Source: Clostridia bacterium
Lineage (GTDB): Bacteria > Bacillota > Clostridia > Christensenellales > Aristaeellaceae
Length of the DNA: 14,079 nucleotides
Assembly (NCBI GenBank): GCA_900769075.1
Contig: CAAGFE010000110.1
Span: 1 to 14,079, forward strand
Reading direction: 5' to 3'
The stretch's first letter is position 1. The number at the start of each line of letters is the position of its first letter. A model generated the notes under the pieces. It was given only the letters and a program-made list of their open reading frames with translations. It did no database searches and was not told the origin of the DNA. Of the stretch, positions 1 to 6,470 are shown one piece after another. A program made the position numbers and the translations under genes.

Positions 1-208
1 GACATGCGCGGCGATTTTCGCGCGATTTCGTTAGAAATCGCTTCCTTACACGAACGAACGGCCGGAAGAACGGCTTGCCGTTCGACCAGTGAGTGAGTGC
101 AAAACCTCGACAAAGTGCCAAAGGCACTTTGTCGATGCTCTGAGCCTCCCTGCCTTTCGCAGGGAGGCCATTTTCATGCCATCATCAGCATAGAGTATAC
201 AGGTTGAT
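1..208. repeat. Non-coding cluster of four hairpins at the left edge
   Basis: I see no credible gene here, only closely packed inverted repeats. They are: GCGATTTC (22-29) with GAAATCGC (34-41); CGAACGGC (55-62) with GCCGTTCG (77-84); an 11-bp stem, 109-119 with 123-133, around an AAA loop; and a 10-bp stem, 144-153 with 159-168, around a CTTTC loop. The segment lies downstream of the minus-strand gene ending at 209, so some hairpins may end its transcript. The first part shares blocks in the same order (GCGATT...AATCGC, then CTTACAC, then GGCCGGAA) with the reverse complement of the tandem repeats at the right edge. It may therefore be a diverged, inverted member of that family. The stems are seen directly; the kinship is inference. 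Confidence 0.6.
101..133 (-). terminator. Probable intrinsic terminator of the Cys-rich protein gene
   Basis: Read on the minus strand, a perfect 11-bp stem (133-123 with 119-109) with a three-base loop is followed by GAGG and a short T4 run (104-101). It lies 76 bases beyond the stop codon at 209. The U tract is short, so termination may be weak or helped by the second hairpin at 144-168, which the transcript reaches first. Confidence 0.5.
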
Positions 209-1324
209 TCAGCCCACCGAGGGCGCTTCTGCCTCAGCCGGCAGCAGCAGGAACGTGCCCAGCATGGAGGTTTCAAAGGTCAGGATACCGTCCGTCAGCG
301 TGAAGGGAAGCTCTTCCCAGACCTCCACCGCTTCGCCGTTCGCCAGCGCCGTTTCCACCCGGACAAACCGCAGCCCGTCCGCGGACAGCGCTGCGGGCAG
401 CAGGCCGGCAAATGCGCCCTCCGCCACGGAGAAGGGATGCTGGTTCAGGTCAATGGTCAGCTTCACACGGCCGCCGCAATCCACCACGGTGCCCTCCGCC
501 TGCTGGAAGGAGGCGAGGATGAGGTACAGCGCGTCGGGATTGAGCGCCACCTCCAGGGGGGCAGCATCCACCAGCACCACCAGCTTGCCGGGGAGCTCCT
601 GGCCATCCAGCGCTTCCACGGCTGCGCCCTCGCTGGGTTCCAGCGCCGGCGTGCCTTCCTCCGCCAGGATGGCGCCGCACAGGGGGCAGTAGGTCAGCGT
701 CTGGCCGTTCAGGGTGATGGTGACGGGCCGGCAGTCCTCGGTGGTGCCGGCGCCGCAGCCGGTGCGGGTGCAGCTGGCGGAATGCGTGCCGTCGTGGTTG
801 GCGTGCCACGCGCCGAAGTCATGGCCCAGGGGGGCGGTCAGGAAATCCGCATAGCTGAACCGGCAGCGGATGCAGGTGCGGTCGGTATAGCCGCCCTTTT
901 CGCAGGTGGGAGGAATCACCCGGTCATAATACTGGTGACCCAGGGCAGAGCCCACATCCTGCTGGGTGATGGACGCGCTGCACTGCACGTTGGTGCAGCG
1001 GGAGGTTTCGGTGCCGTCCTCCAGGCAGGTCGCATCGCCGTTGGACACAAATTCGCCAAAGGTGTGGCTGCTCCAGTTGGCTGGCGCGCCGCACCACTGG
1101 CAGGTGCCGGAGCAGCTGTCCGGAACCAGGCCGGACATCGCGCTGTTGGGGTTATGGTTGCGGCTGGTCTGGGCGCCGCAGTCGTTGCAGAGCCAGTGGC
1201 ACCAGGCACCGGTACCCTGCAGGGAGGTATTGCCGCTGCCGCAGGTGTCACAGTTGATGGCCAGGGCAACACCGCCCAGCATCAGCACCGTCAGCAGCGA
1301 CAGGATGAACAGGAACTTCTTCAT
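209..1324 (-). CDS. Secreted Cys-rich protein with repeated CxxC motifs
   Basis: The 371-residue product starts with an N-terminal signal peptide: Lys-Lys at residues 2-3, then a hydrophobic core at about 4-22. The mature part to about residue 220 is rich in CxxC pairs (25/28, 46/49, 75/78, 151/154, 213/216). It also has repeats of the type 'GHxF/Y...ATC..DG...RC', at about 87-111, 129-154 and 167-190. Such repeats are common in surface and exported proteins of gut Clostridia and look like small metal-binding or disulfide-bonded modules. Residues 225-371 have few Cys, look beta-rich, and end without an LPxTG motif or a second membrane anchor. I chose the start at 1324 over the in-frame ATG at 1345 because AAAGGA lies at the right distance before it and the signal peptide then begins directly. 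The gene is divergent from the kinase operon. Its exact function is unknown to me; secretion is well supported. Confidence 0.82.
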   Translation of the reverse strand: MKKFLFILSLLTVLMLGGVALAINCDTCGSGNTSLQGTGAWCHWLCNDCGAQTSRNHNPNSAMSGLVPDSCSGTCQWCGAPANWSSHTFGEFVSNGDATCLEDGTETSRCTNVQCSASITQQDVGSALGHQYYDRVIPPTCEKGGYTDRTCIRCRFSYADFLTAPLGHDFGAWHANHDGTHSASCTRTGCGAGTTEDCRPVTITLNGQTLTYCPLCGAILAEEGTPALEPSEGAAVEALDGQELPGKLVVLVDAAPLEVALNPDALYLILASFQQAEGTVVDCGGRVKLTIDLNQHPFSVAEGAFAGLLPAALSADGLRFVRVETALANGEAVEVWEELPFTLTDGILTFETSMLGTFLLLPAEAEAPSVG

Positions 1325-1396
1325 CGATGGATACCGTCCTTTCATCAGCGGGAATCAGGAATGGGCAATTCGGATCGGCCCATTGTCAACACCATA

Positions 1397-1425
1397 ATTA
1401 TACCATACCAGGAAATCGTTGGCAA
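1397..1425 (-). promoter_or_regulatory. Sigma-A-type promoter of the Cys-rich protein gene
   Basis: On the minus strand a -35 box TTGCCA (1425-1420) and a -10 box TATAAT (1402-1397) are separated by 17 bases. This is five and six matches to the consensus at ideal spacing. The -10 lies about 70 bases before the chosen start codon at 1324, leaving a moderate 5' untranslated region. I found no clear operator palindrome. Confidence 0.78.
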
Positions 1426-1489
1426 CCTCCATTTTTTGCCTGAAAGCGGCAGAAAATGCCGGAGAAATTTCACACAACGTCCAAAAGAC

Positions 1490-1518
1490 TTGCTCAATTC
1501 ACAATTCGCTGATATAAT
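1490..1518 (+). promoter_or_regulatory. Sigma-A-type promoter of the kinase operon
   Basis: A perfect -10 box TATAAT (1513-1518) is preceded at 17 bases by TTGCTC (1490-1495), a weak -35 with only TTG matching. The predicted transcript would start near 1525, about 60 bases before the kinase start codon. This promoter and the minus-strand one at 1397-1425 point away from each other, with about 65 bases between their -35 boxes. One bound regulator could affect both. Confidence 0.68.
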
Positions 1519-1583
1519 GAAACGATGGCTGACAAGGCCAGACTTATTTTCTACGATCACACCCGAAAGAGGCTGTTACACGA

Positions 1584-2513
1584 ATGTCGTATCACGATTA
1601 TATCTCCGAAGCTACGCTGAACTATCTCATGCAGCAGTATCCGGAACATACGCCGGGCTGGCTGGCAACCTTCACCGATGAGGTGCATCGCCTGGAGGAG
1701 ATGTGGGGCGTGCGGGTGGAGGGCTATGAGCGGGATTCTCGCTTCGGCACCATCCTCTATGGCCAGAGCAGGCAGTATGGCAAGGTGGCCGTGAAGATCG
1801 TGCCCTGGTTTTCCCCCAGGCTCAGGGGAGAGGTGTATTGTTATCAGCACCTGCCCTATCGGGAAATGTGCCCGCTCTATGCGGTGGATGAAAAGCTGGG
1901 GGCGATGCTGCTCAAATATGTCACGGTGCCGGAAACGGCGGATGCCGCCCGGAAGGAAGCCGCCATCGCCGCGCTGTACGGCCAGCGCCGCGCCGCCTCC
2001 GCCGAGGACGAGCGCCATGTCCCCCATTATGAAGCCGTGCTGGCCCAGGTGAGCGCCAATGCCCTGTCGGAAATTGCCCGCACGGGCGACGCGGGCTATG
2101 CCCACCTGGCGCTGTCCGTCGAGCGGGCGGAGAAGGCCATGCGCAGCTTCGACGGGTGCGAGCGCTGCCTCATCCATGGCGACGCCCACGCCTTCAACCT
2201 CCTGGAGGAAGGGGATTCCTGTCTGATGATCGACCCGCTGGGGTACATCGCGCCCTTCGCGTTCGAGTGGGCGCGGTATCTGGGCACGGCGATGAAGGAA
2301 ACGCCCCTGTCCGACGAGGAGATGCGGGCCCTCACGCTGCGGCTGACCCAAAACAACGCGCCGCTCCGCGAAGTGCTCCGCGCCTTCGCCATTGATACCA
2401 CGCTCAGGGCCTGCAACACCTTCATTGAGGGCAACACCTATGAGGAAATCTGCTTTGCGGCAGACTGGGCCCGCCGCGCCTGGGCGTATTATGACAAGCT
2501 GGCCAACACGTAA
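1584..2513 (+). CDS. Aminoglycoside-phosphotransferase-fold small-molecule kinase
   Basis: This 309-residue soluble protein has the ATP-dependent kinase signature of the APH/choline-kinase fold, closest by eye to the APH(6)/hydroxyurea kinase type. Lys71 in a VAVKIV strand and Glu83 fit the ATP-binding pair. The catalytic loop runs H198-G-D200-A-H202...N205, with Asp200 as likely base. Asp217 in MIDPLG fits the Mg-binding aspartate. There is no signal peptide or membrane segment, so it is cytoplasmic. The ribosome binding site (AAGAGG, about 10 bases upstream) is weaker than those of its neighbours. It is first in an operon, 20 bases before a CDP-alcohol phosphatidyltransferase fusion, with a cytidylyltransferase following. 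That context favours phosphorylation of an alcohol destined for CDP activation, as LicA does for choline, rather than drug resistance. Fold and activity class are confident; the substrate is unknown. Confidence 0.8.
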   Translation: MSYHDYISEATLNYLMQQYPEHTPGWLATFTDEVHRLEEMWGVRVEGYERDSRFGTILYGQSRQYGKVAVKIVPWFSPRLRGEVYCYQHLPYREMCPLYAVDEKLGAMLLKYVTVPETADAARKEAAIAALYGQRRAASAEDERHVPHYEAVLAQVSANALSEIARTGDAGYAHLALSVERAEKAMRSFDGCERCLIHGDAHAFNLLEEGDSCLMIDPLGYIAPFAFEWARYLGTAMKETPLSDEEMRALTLRLTQNNAPLREVLRAFAIDTTLRACNTFIEGNTYEEICFAADWARRAWAYYDKLANT

Positions 2514-2533
2514 GCAGACAGGAGGCAAATGCC

Positions 2534-4660
2534 ATGGGATTCATTGAAAAGGCAAAGGCCTTTTACGCCGACATGCGCCGGGATGTTCCGGCATGCTACA
2601 AATCCGCCGACACCGAGGAGCCCTTCGACAAAATCTTCACCAAGCCCCTGGGCTACCTCTTCACCCGCTTCTTCCTCCACTTCAAGTGGACGCCCAACAT
2701 GGTCACCATCCTGTCCACGTTCATCGGCGTGATCGGCGGCGTCCTGTTCTACCCGGATTCCTTCGGGTGGAACCTGGTGGGCGTGCTGCTGGTGATCCTG
2801 GCGAACATCCTCGATTCCACCGACGGACAGATGGCCCGCCTCACCGGGCAGAAATCCGCCCTGGGCCGCATCCTGGACGGCATGTCCTCCACGCTGTGGT
2901 ACATCGCCATGTACTGCGCCGTCTGCTGCAAGCTGTATAACGATCCCATCCCCTTCTTCCCCGACCGCACCTGGGGCGGCATCATCTGGGTGATCGCCAT
3001 CGTCTGCGGTCTGCTCGGCCACGCCCAGCAGTGCACCATGGCCGACCGCTACCGCAACATCCACCTGTTCTTCCTGCGCAACAAGCACGGCGATGAGCTG
3101 CACCGCTCCGAGGACATCACCCGTCAGCGCCTCGCCCTGCCCAAGGAGGGCGCCACCCTTCAGCGCATTCAGCTGTTCATCGACGGCATCTTCACCCTCT
3201 CCCAGGAGCGCATCACCCCCACCTTCCAGAAGCTGTTCAGCGCCTACCTGGAGGCGGACGAGGACACCCGCGAGGGCATCCGCCAGGATTACCTGACGGG
3301 CTCGCGCAAGTATATCCAGCTGACCAATGTGCTCACCTTCAACGCCCGCGCCTACCTGTTCTTCCTGCTGGTGCTGCTGAAGGTCCCTTTCCTGTACTTC
3401 GTGCTTGAGTTCTTCGGCTTCGGCGCGCTGAAGATCTTCACCCAGCGCAAGTACGAGCAGCTCTCCCTCGAGCTGCTGAAGAAGTACAATCTCCCCGGGC
3501 ATGACACGAAGAAGCCCCGCCGGTGGAACACCCTGTTCTTCATCGTGGGCGTGGTCGGCGTGATCGTGATGGTGCTGAACACCGACTTCTCCGGCGTGGA
3601 CTGGTCCGGCACGGTGCTGCGCCTGATGCCCCTGTGGCTGCCCTCGCTGCTGTGCCTGTGGGGCGTGATCTATGTGCTCCATTCCCTGGGCTACGGCATC
3701 ATCATGGGCTGGCGCGGCAAGGGGATTCCCTTCACCCAGCTGCTGCGGGTGTCCATTTCCGGCTTTGCGATGAATCATGTGACCCCCGTGGGCCTGGTGG
3801 GCGGCGAGTTTTACCGCATCATGGAGATGAAGCCTGCCCTGGGCACGGAAAAAGCCGTTGCCTCCACCCTGACCTTCACGGTCATGAACACCTTTTCCCA
3901 TGTGATGTTCTGGTTCACCGGCGCGGTGATGTACTTCCTGTGCGGCTGTCCCGGTTCCTGGGCGGTCAAGGCGGGCGTGGCGCTGATGGCCCTGGGCTGC
4001 GGCGCGGGCATCGTGCTGTTCCTCCGCTACTGCAAGCGGGGGCTGGTGGTGTCGGTGATGACCCTGCTGGGCAAGCTGCCCCTGATCGGCGGCAAGGTCG
4101 TTGCCCTGATGGAAAAGAAGGCCGACCAGTTTGCGGAAATCGACCGGGACATGGAGGCGTTTTATCACCGCCACTGGGATTTCTGGATGACCACGCTGGT
4201 GGAATACGCCGCGCGGCTGCTGGAAGCGGCGGAGTTCTGGCTGATCTTCCTGGCGCTGGATCTGAACGTGCCCTTCGCCTACTGCGTGGTGGCGATCTCC
4301 TGCGCGTCCCTGGTGGGCAACCTGCTGGCGTTCATCCCCATGCAGCTCGGCACCCGCGAGATGGGTCTGGCCCTGGCGATGAGCTGGGTTGGCCTGGCCT
4401 CCTCCCTGAGCCTGACCGCCTCCATCATGTCCCGCATCCGCGAGATCATCTACACCTCCGCCGGCACGCTGATGATGCTGGTGCGCGACGGGGGGCTGCC
4501 CAAGGCCACCAAGGCCAACGTGATGGATGTGATGGAAGGGAACGGGGAAGACCCCGCGCCCGTCTCCAACACGGACTGGGAGCCCCCGGTGTCCGAGGGC
4601 GACTGGCAGCCCGGCAGGCCCGTTGAAACCGTTACTTCCAAGGAGGTGCCGCTGGAATGA
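2534..4660 (+). CDS. CDP-alcohol phosphatidyltransferase fused to a flippase-like membrane domain
   Basis: This 708-residue membrane protein has two parts. Residues about 45-320 form a CDP-alcohol phosphatidyltransferase domain. Its signature reads D94-x-x-D97-G98-x-x-A101-R102, then G111-x-x-x-D115, but the usual last aspartate, four residues after D115, is Ser119. The family transfers a phospho-alcohol from a CDP-alcohol to an acceptor, often a lipid. Residues about 330-655 resemble the LPG-synthase transmembrane/UPF0104 family (as in the MprF flippase half): several hydrophobic helices, a 'TPVGLVGGEFYR' stretch, and 'PMQLGTREMG' near the end. The last 50 residues are hydrophilic, acidic and probably unstructured. 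AGGAGG lies 8 bases before the ATG. The 3' end overlaps the next gene by ATGA. The fusion suggests synthesis and translocation of one product. Whether the transferase is active without the fourth aspartate is open. Confidence 0.85.
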   Translation: MGFIEKAKAFYADMRRDVPACYKSADTEEPFDKIFTKPLGYLFTRFFLHFKWTPNMVTILSTFIGVIGGVLFYPDSFGWNLVGVLLVILANILDSTDGQMARLTGQKSALGRILDGMSSTLWYIAMYCAVCCKLYNDPIPFFPDRTWGGIIWVIAIVCGLLGHAQQCTMADRYRNIHLFFLRNKHGDELHRSEDITRQRLALPKEGATLQRIQLFIDGIFTLSQERITPTFQKLFSAYLEADEDTREGIRQDYLTGSRKYIQLTNVLTFNARAYLFFLLVLLKVPFLYFVLEFFGFGALKIFTQRKYEQLSLELLKKYNLPGHDTKKPRRWNTLFFIVGVVGVIVMVLNTDFSGVDWSGTVLRLMPLWLPSLLCLWGVIYVLHSLGYGIIMGWRGKGIPFTQLLRVSISGFAMNHVTPVGLVGGEFYRIMEMKPALGTEKAVASTLTFTVMNTFSHVMFWFTGAVMYFLCGCPGSWAVKAGVALMALGCGAGIVLFLRYCKRGLVVSVMTLLGKLPLIGGKVVALMEKKADQFAEIDRDMEAFYHRHWDFWMTTLVEYAARLLEAAEFWLIFLALDLNVPFAYCVVAISCASLVGNLLAFIPMQLGTREMGLALAMSWVGLASSLSLTASIMSRIREIIYTSAGTLMMLVRDGGLPKATKANVMDVMEGNGEDPAPVSNTDWEPPVSEGDWQPGRPVETVTSKEVPLE
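4641..4648 (+). promoter_or_regulatory. Strong ribosome binding site for the cytidylyltransferase
   Basis: AGGAGGTG, an almost full anti-Shine-Dalgarno match, lies inside the end of the upstream coding region, 8 bases before the ATG at 4657. That ATG overlaps the upstream stop as ATGA. The arrangement fixes the start and indicates translational coupling of the two genes. Confidence 0.85.
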
Positions 4661-5301
4661 ACGCGGCGCTGATTCTCTCCGGCGGCGTGGGTGCGCGCTT
4701 CGGCGCGGCGGTGCCCAAGCAATATATCCGCATCCGCCGGAAAATGGTCATCGAATATGTGATTGAGGCTGCCATGCAGGCGGAAACCATCGACGTGGTG
4801 ATGGTCGCCGGGGCGGACTGCCCCCAGCTGCAATCGCTGCAAAGGAAGCACGGCTTCCGCACAGCACCGGGCGGCAGCGTCCGCAACGAAACGCTGGAAA
4901 ACGGCCTCACCGCCCTGCGGGACATGGGGTGCGAGAGGGTCATCATCCTGGACGCGGTGCGCCCGCTGGTCACCGGCGCGCTGCTGGACGATTACATCCG
5001 CCTGCTGGAGGATGGCTGGGACGCGGTTTCCACCGTGCAGCCCATCACCGACAGCCTGGGCTGCCTGGACTGCCATGAGGTGGATCGCACCCGGTACTAC
5101 CTGATGCAGTCCCCCGAGGGGTATGATCTGCAAAAGCTCCTCAAATATTTTGATCCCCATTCGCCCCTGACCGAGGTGGCCCATCAGCTGCCCGCAGGGA
5201 GCAAAATCCACCTGTACCGCGGCTTCCCCGAGAACCCCAAGCTGACCTACCCCTGGGAGAAGACCGCCATCGCCCAGGCCCTCAAGGAGCGCGGCCGGTA
5301 A
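4657..5301 (+). CDS. IspD/TarI-like CTP-dependent nucleotidyltransferase
   Basis: The 214-residue soluble protein has the IspD-family Rossmann-like fold. It has a G9-G-V-G-A-R14-F-G nucleotide loop, P20-K21-Q-Y, a G72-G-S-V-R76...G83-L stretch, D99-A-V-R-P, a QSP stretch at 151-153 and N193-P-K195. Arg14, Lys21, Asp99 and Lys195 match residues that bind CTP or stabilise the transition state in E. coli IspD (Arg20, Lys27, Asp106, Lys213). The C-terminal signature is unusual: the common QTPQ reads QSPE, and the acidic stretch after the lysine reads WEK. The family makes CDP-alcohols from CTP and phospho-alcohols such as methylerythritol or ribitol phosphate. Because it is coupled to a CDP-alcohol transferase and a kinase, I infer it supplies the CDP-alcohol for that enzyme rather than the isoprenoid pathway. 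The substrate cannot be read from the sequence. Confidence 0.82.
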   Translation: MNAALILSGGVGARFGAAVPKQYIRIRRKMVIEYVIEAAMQAETIDVVMVAGADCPQLQSLQRKHGFRTAPGGSVRNETLENGLTALRDMGCERVIILDAVRPLVTGALLDDYIRLLEDGWDAVSTVQPITDSLGCLDCHEVDRTRYYLMQSPEGYDLQKLLKYFDPHSPLTEVAHQLPAGSKIHLYRGFPENPKLTYPWEKTAIAQALKERGR

Positions 5302-5356
5302 ACCATTTCGAGAGGAAAGAAGGCATCATACCGCACAGAGAGGAAGGTGCATCTGC

Positions 5357-6265
5357 ATGAAAAAACGCATCCGCCAGGCCAAGCAGGCATTGTCCAGGGA
5401 GTTGGCCCTGCTGAACTGGAAAAATTTCGCCGTGCTGACCGTGGCGGGCATCATCAACGCCATCGGCGTGGTGCTGTTTCTCTTCCCGGTCAAGCTGTAT
5501 GACAGCGGCATCTCCGGCCTGTCCATGCTGCTGGATCAGGTCACGCCGCCCGCCCTCACCCTGTCCCTCTTCCTGGTGGTGCTCAACATCCCCATCTTCC
5601 TCTTCGGCGCGAAAAAGCAGGGACTTGTGTTCACCATCTATTCCGCCTATGCGGTGATGGTCTATTCCCTCGTGTCCTTCCTCATCACCGATGTGCTGCC
5701 CATTGATGTGAACTTCGTTTCGCCCCTGGCGGGCAGCGATCTGCTGCTGTGCGCCATCTTCGGCGGCGCGATTTCCGGCGTGGGCAGCGGATTGACCGTC
5801 CGCTTCGGTGGGGCGATTGACGGCATCGACGTGCTGTCCGTCGTCTTTGCCAAGAAGCTCGGGCTGTCCCTGGGTTCCTTCGTGCTGCTCTTCAACACCG
5901 CGCTCTACATCGTCTGCGGCTTCGTCATTCAAAGCTGGATCCTCCCCCTGTATTCCATCGTCACCTACTTTGTCGGCTCCAAAACGGTGGACTTTGTGGT
6001 AGAGGGCATCAGCCGCTCCCTGTGCGCGATGATCGTCACCACCAGGGCGGAGGAGATTTCCCAGGAGCTGTCCAAGAACTTCCAGGCTTCGGGCACCATC
6101 GTCAACGCGGTGGGCGGCTATTCCCGGGAGGAAAAGGCCATCGTGTACTTCATTGTCAACCATTTCCAGGTCAACAAAATGAAAACCATCGTCCATGGCA
6201 TTGACGAGGCGGCGTATATCTCCGTCCAGGAGGTATCGGACGTTTTCAAGGCGCCGTCCGCCTGA
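5357..6265 (+). CDS. YitT-family membrane protein with C-terminal DUF2179 domain
   Basis: The 302-residue protein has about five or six hydrophobic segments between residues 23 and 210: about 25-45, 68-84, 92-112, 127-146, 172-192 and 196-206. These include the YitT-type 'GGAIDGIDVL' motif at 151-160. A soluble C-terminal part follows (about 220-300), matching the DUF2179 domain that ends these proteins. The molecular role of YitT proteins is not established. AGGAAGG lies 9 bases before the ATG. The gene follows the cytidylyltransferase after 55 bases with no visible promoter or terminator between them, so it is probably the last gene of the operon. A transport role for the pathway's substrate is conceivable but unproven. 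YitT proteins are common in Firmicutes in many contexts, so the linkage may be incidental. Confidence 0.88.
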   Translation: MKKRIRQAKQALSRELALLNWKNFAVLTVAGIINAIGVVLFLFPVKLYDSGISGLSMLLDQVTPPALTLSLFLVVLNIPIFLFGAKKQGLVFTIYSAYAVMVYSLVSFLITDVLPIDVNFVSPLAGSDLLLCAIFGGAISGVGSGLTVRFGGAIDGIDVLSVVFAKKLGLSLGSFVLLFNTALYIVCGFVIQSWILPLYSIVTYFVGSKTVDFVVEGISRSLCAMIVTTRAEEISQELSKNFQASGTIVNAVGGYSREEKAIVYFIVNHFQVNKMKTIVHGIDEAAYISVQEVSDVFKAPSA

Positions 6266-6287
6266 TCGCCGGTCAGCAGGCTTCCGT

Positions 6288-6320
6288 CCGCAAAGCATTC
6301 GTGCTCTGCGGCGTTTTTTT
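6288..6320 (+). terminator. Intrinsic terminator of the kinase-CDP-alcohol-YitT operon
   Basis: CCGCAAAGC (6288-6296) pairs with GCTCTGCGG (6303-6311) apart from one A-C mismatch, around a six-base loop. CG and seven T residues (6314-6320) follow. It begins 22 bases after the YitT stop codon, which marks the operon's end. Confidence 0.85.
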
Positions 6321-6383
6321 GCCGCGTTTTCCCATCTGTCGCCCGCCGTGCCCCAAAGCATCGTCCCCGCGTCCACAATGACG

Positions 6384-6412
6384 TTGCGGCATCCGGCGGG
6401 ATATGCTACAAT
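6384..6412 (+). promoter_or_regulatory. Promoter of the flotillin operon
   Basis: TTGCGG (6384-6389) and TACAAT (6407-6412) are separated by 17 bases, with the -10 box 58 bases before the flotillin start. It lies downstream of the terminator at 6288-6320, so flotillin has its own transcription unit. The match is good but not perfect. Confidence 0.68.
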
Positions 6413-6460
6413 ATGAGCAACGGGAAGGAACCCCGAAAGAACCGGCTCAGCCGTGTACAA

Positions 6461-6465
6461 GGAGG
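6461..6465 (+). promoter_or_regulatory. Ribosome binding site that sets the flotillin start
   Basis: GGAGG lies 5 bases before the ATG at 6471. An in-frame GTG at 6453 lies upstream of this site and would put the GGAGG inside the coding region, so it is not used. Confidence 0.85.
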
Positions 6466-6470
6466 ATTCT

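Noticed and set aside
437..1681. Plus-strand 414-codon frame opposite the Cys-rich gene and reaching into the kinase gene
   Set aside because: It crosses the divergent promoter region and overlaps the kinase start; low-complexity Ala/Gly content without motifs.
1584..2513. Dedicated aminoglycoside resistance gene
   Set aside because: The fold fits, but the operon with CDP-alcohol enzymes points to a metabolic alcohol kinase; no mobile element or resistance context is present.
2489..4174. Long minus-strand open frame opposite the transferase-flippase gene
   Set aside because: Composition is dominated by His, Gln, Gly and Ala with no motif, as expected opposite a GC-rich membrane-protein gene; the plus strand has clear family motifs and a ribosome binding site.
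6309..6324. CGGC/GCCG hairpin around the T run at 6314-6320
   Set aside because: Short stem with the T run in its loop; the nine-position stem at 6288-6311 just before the T run is the better terminator.
6453..6470. Upstream GTG start for flotillin
   Set aside because: The GGAGG site lies inside this extension and fits the ATG at 6471; flotillins begin with the membrane segment directly.
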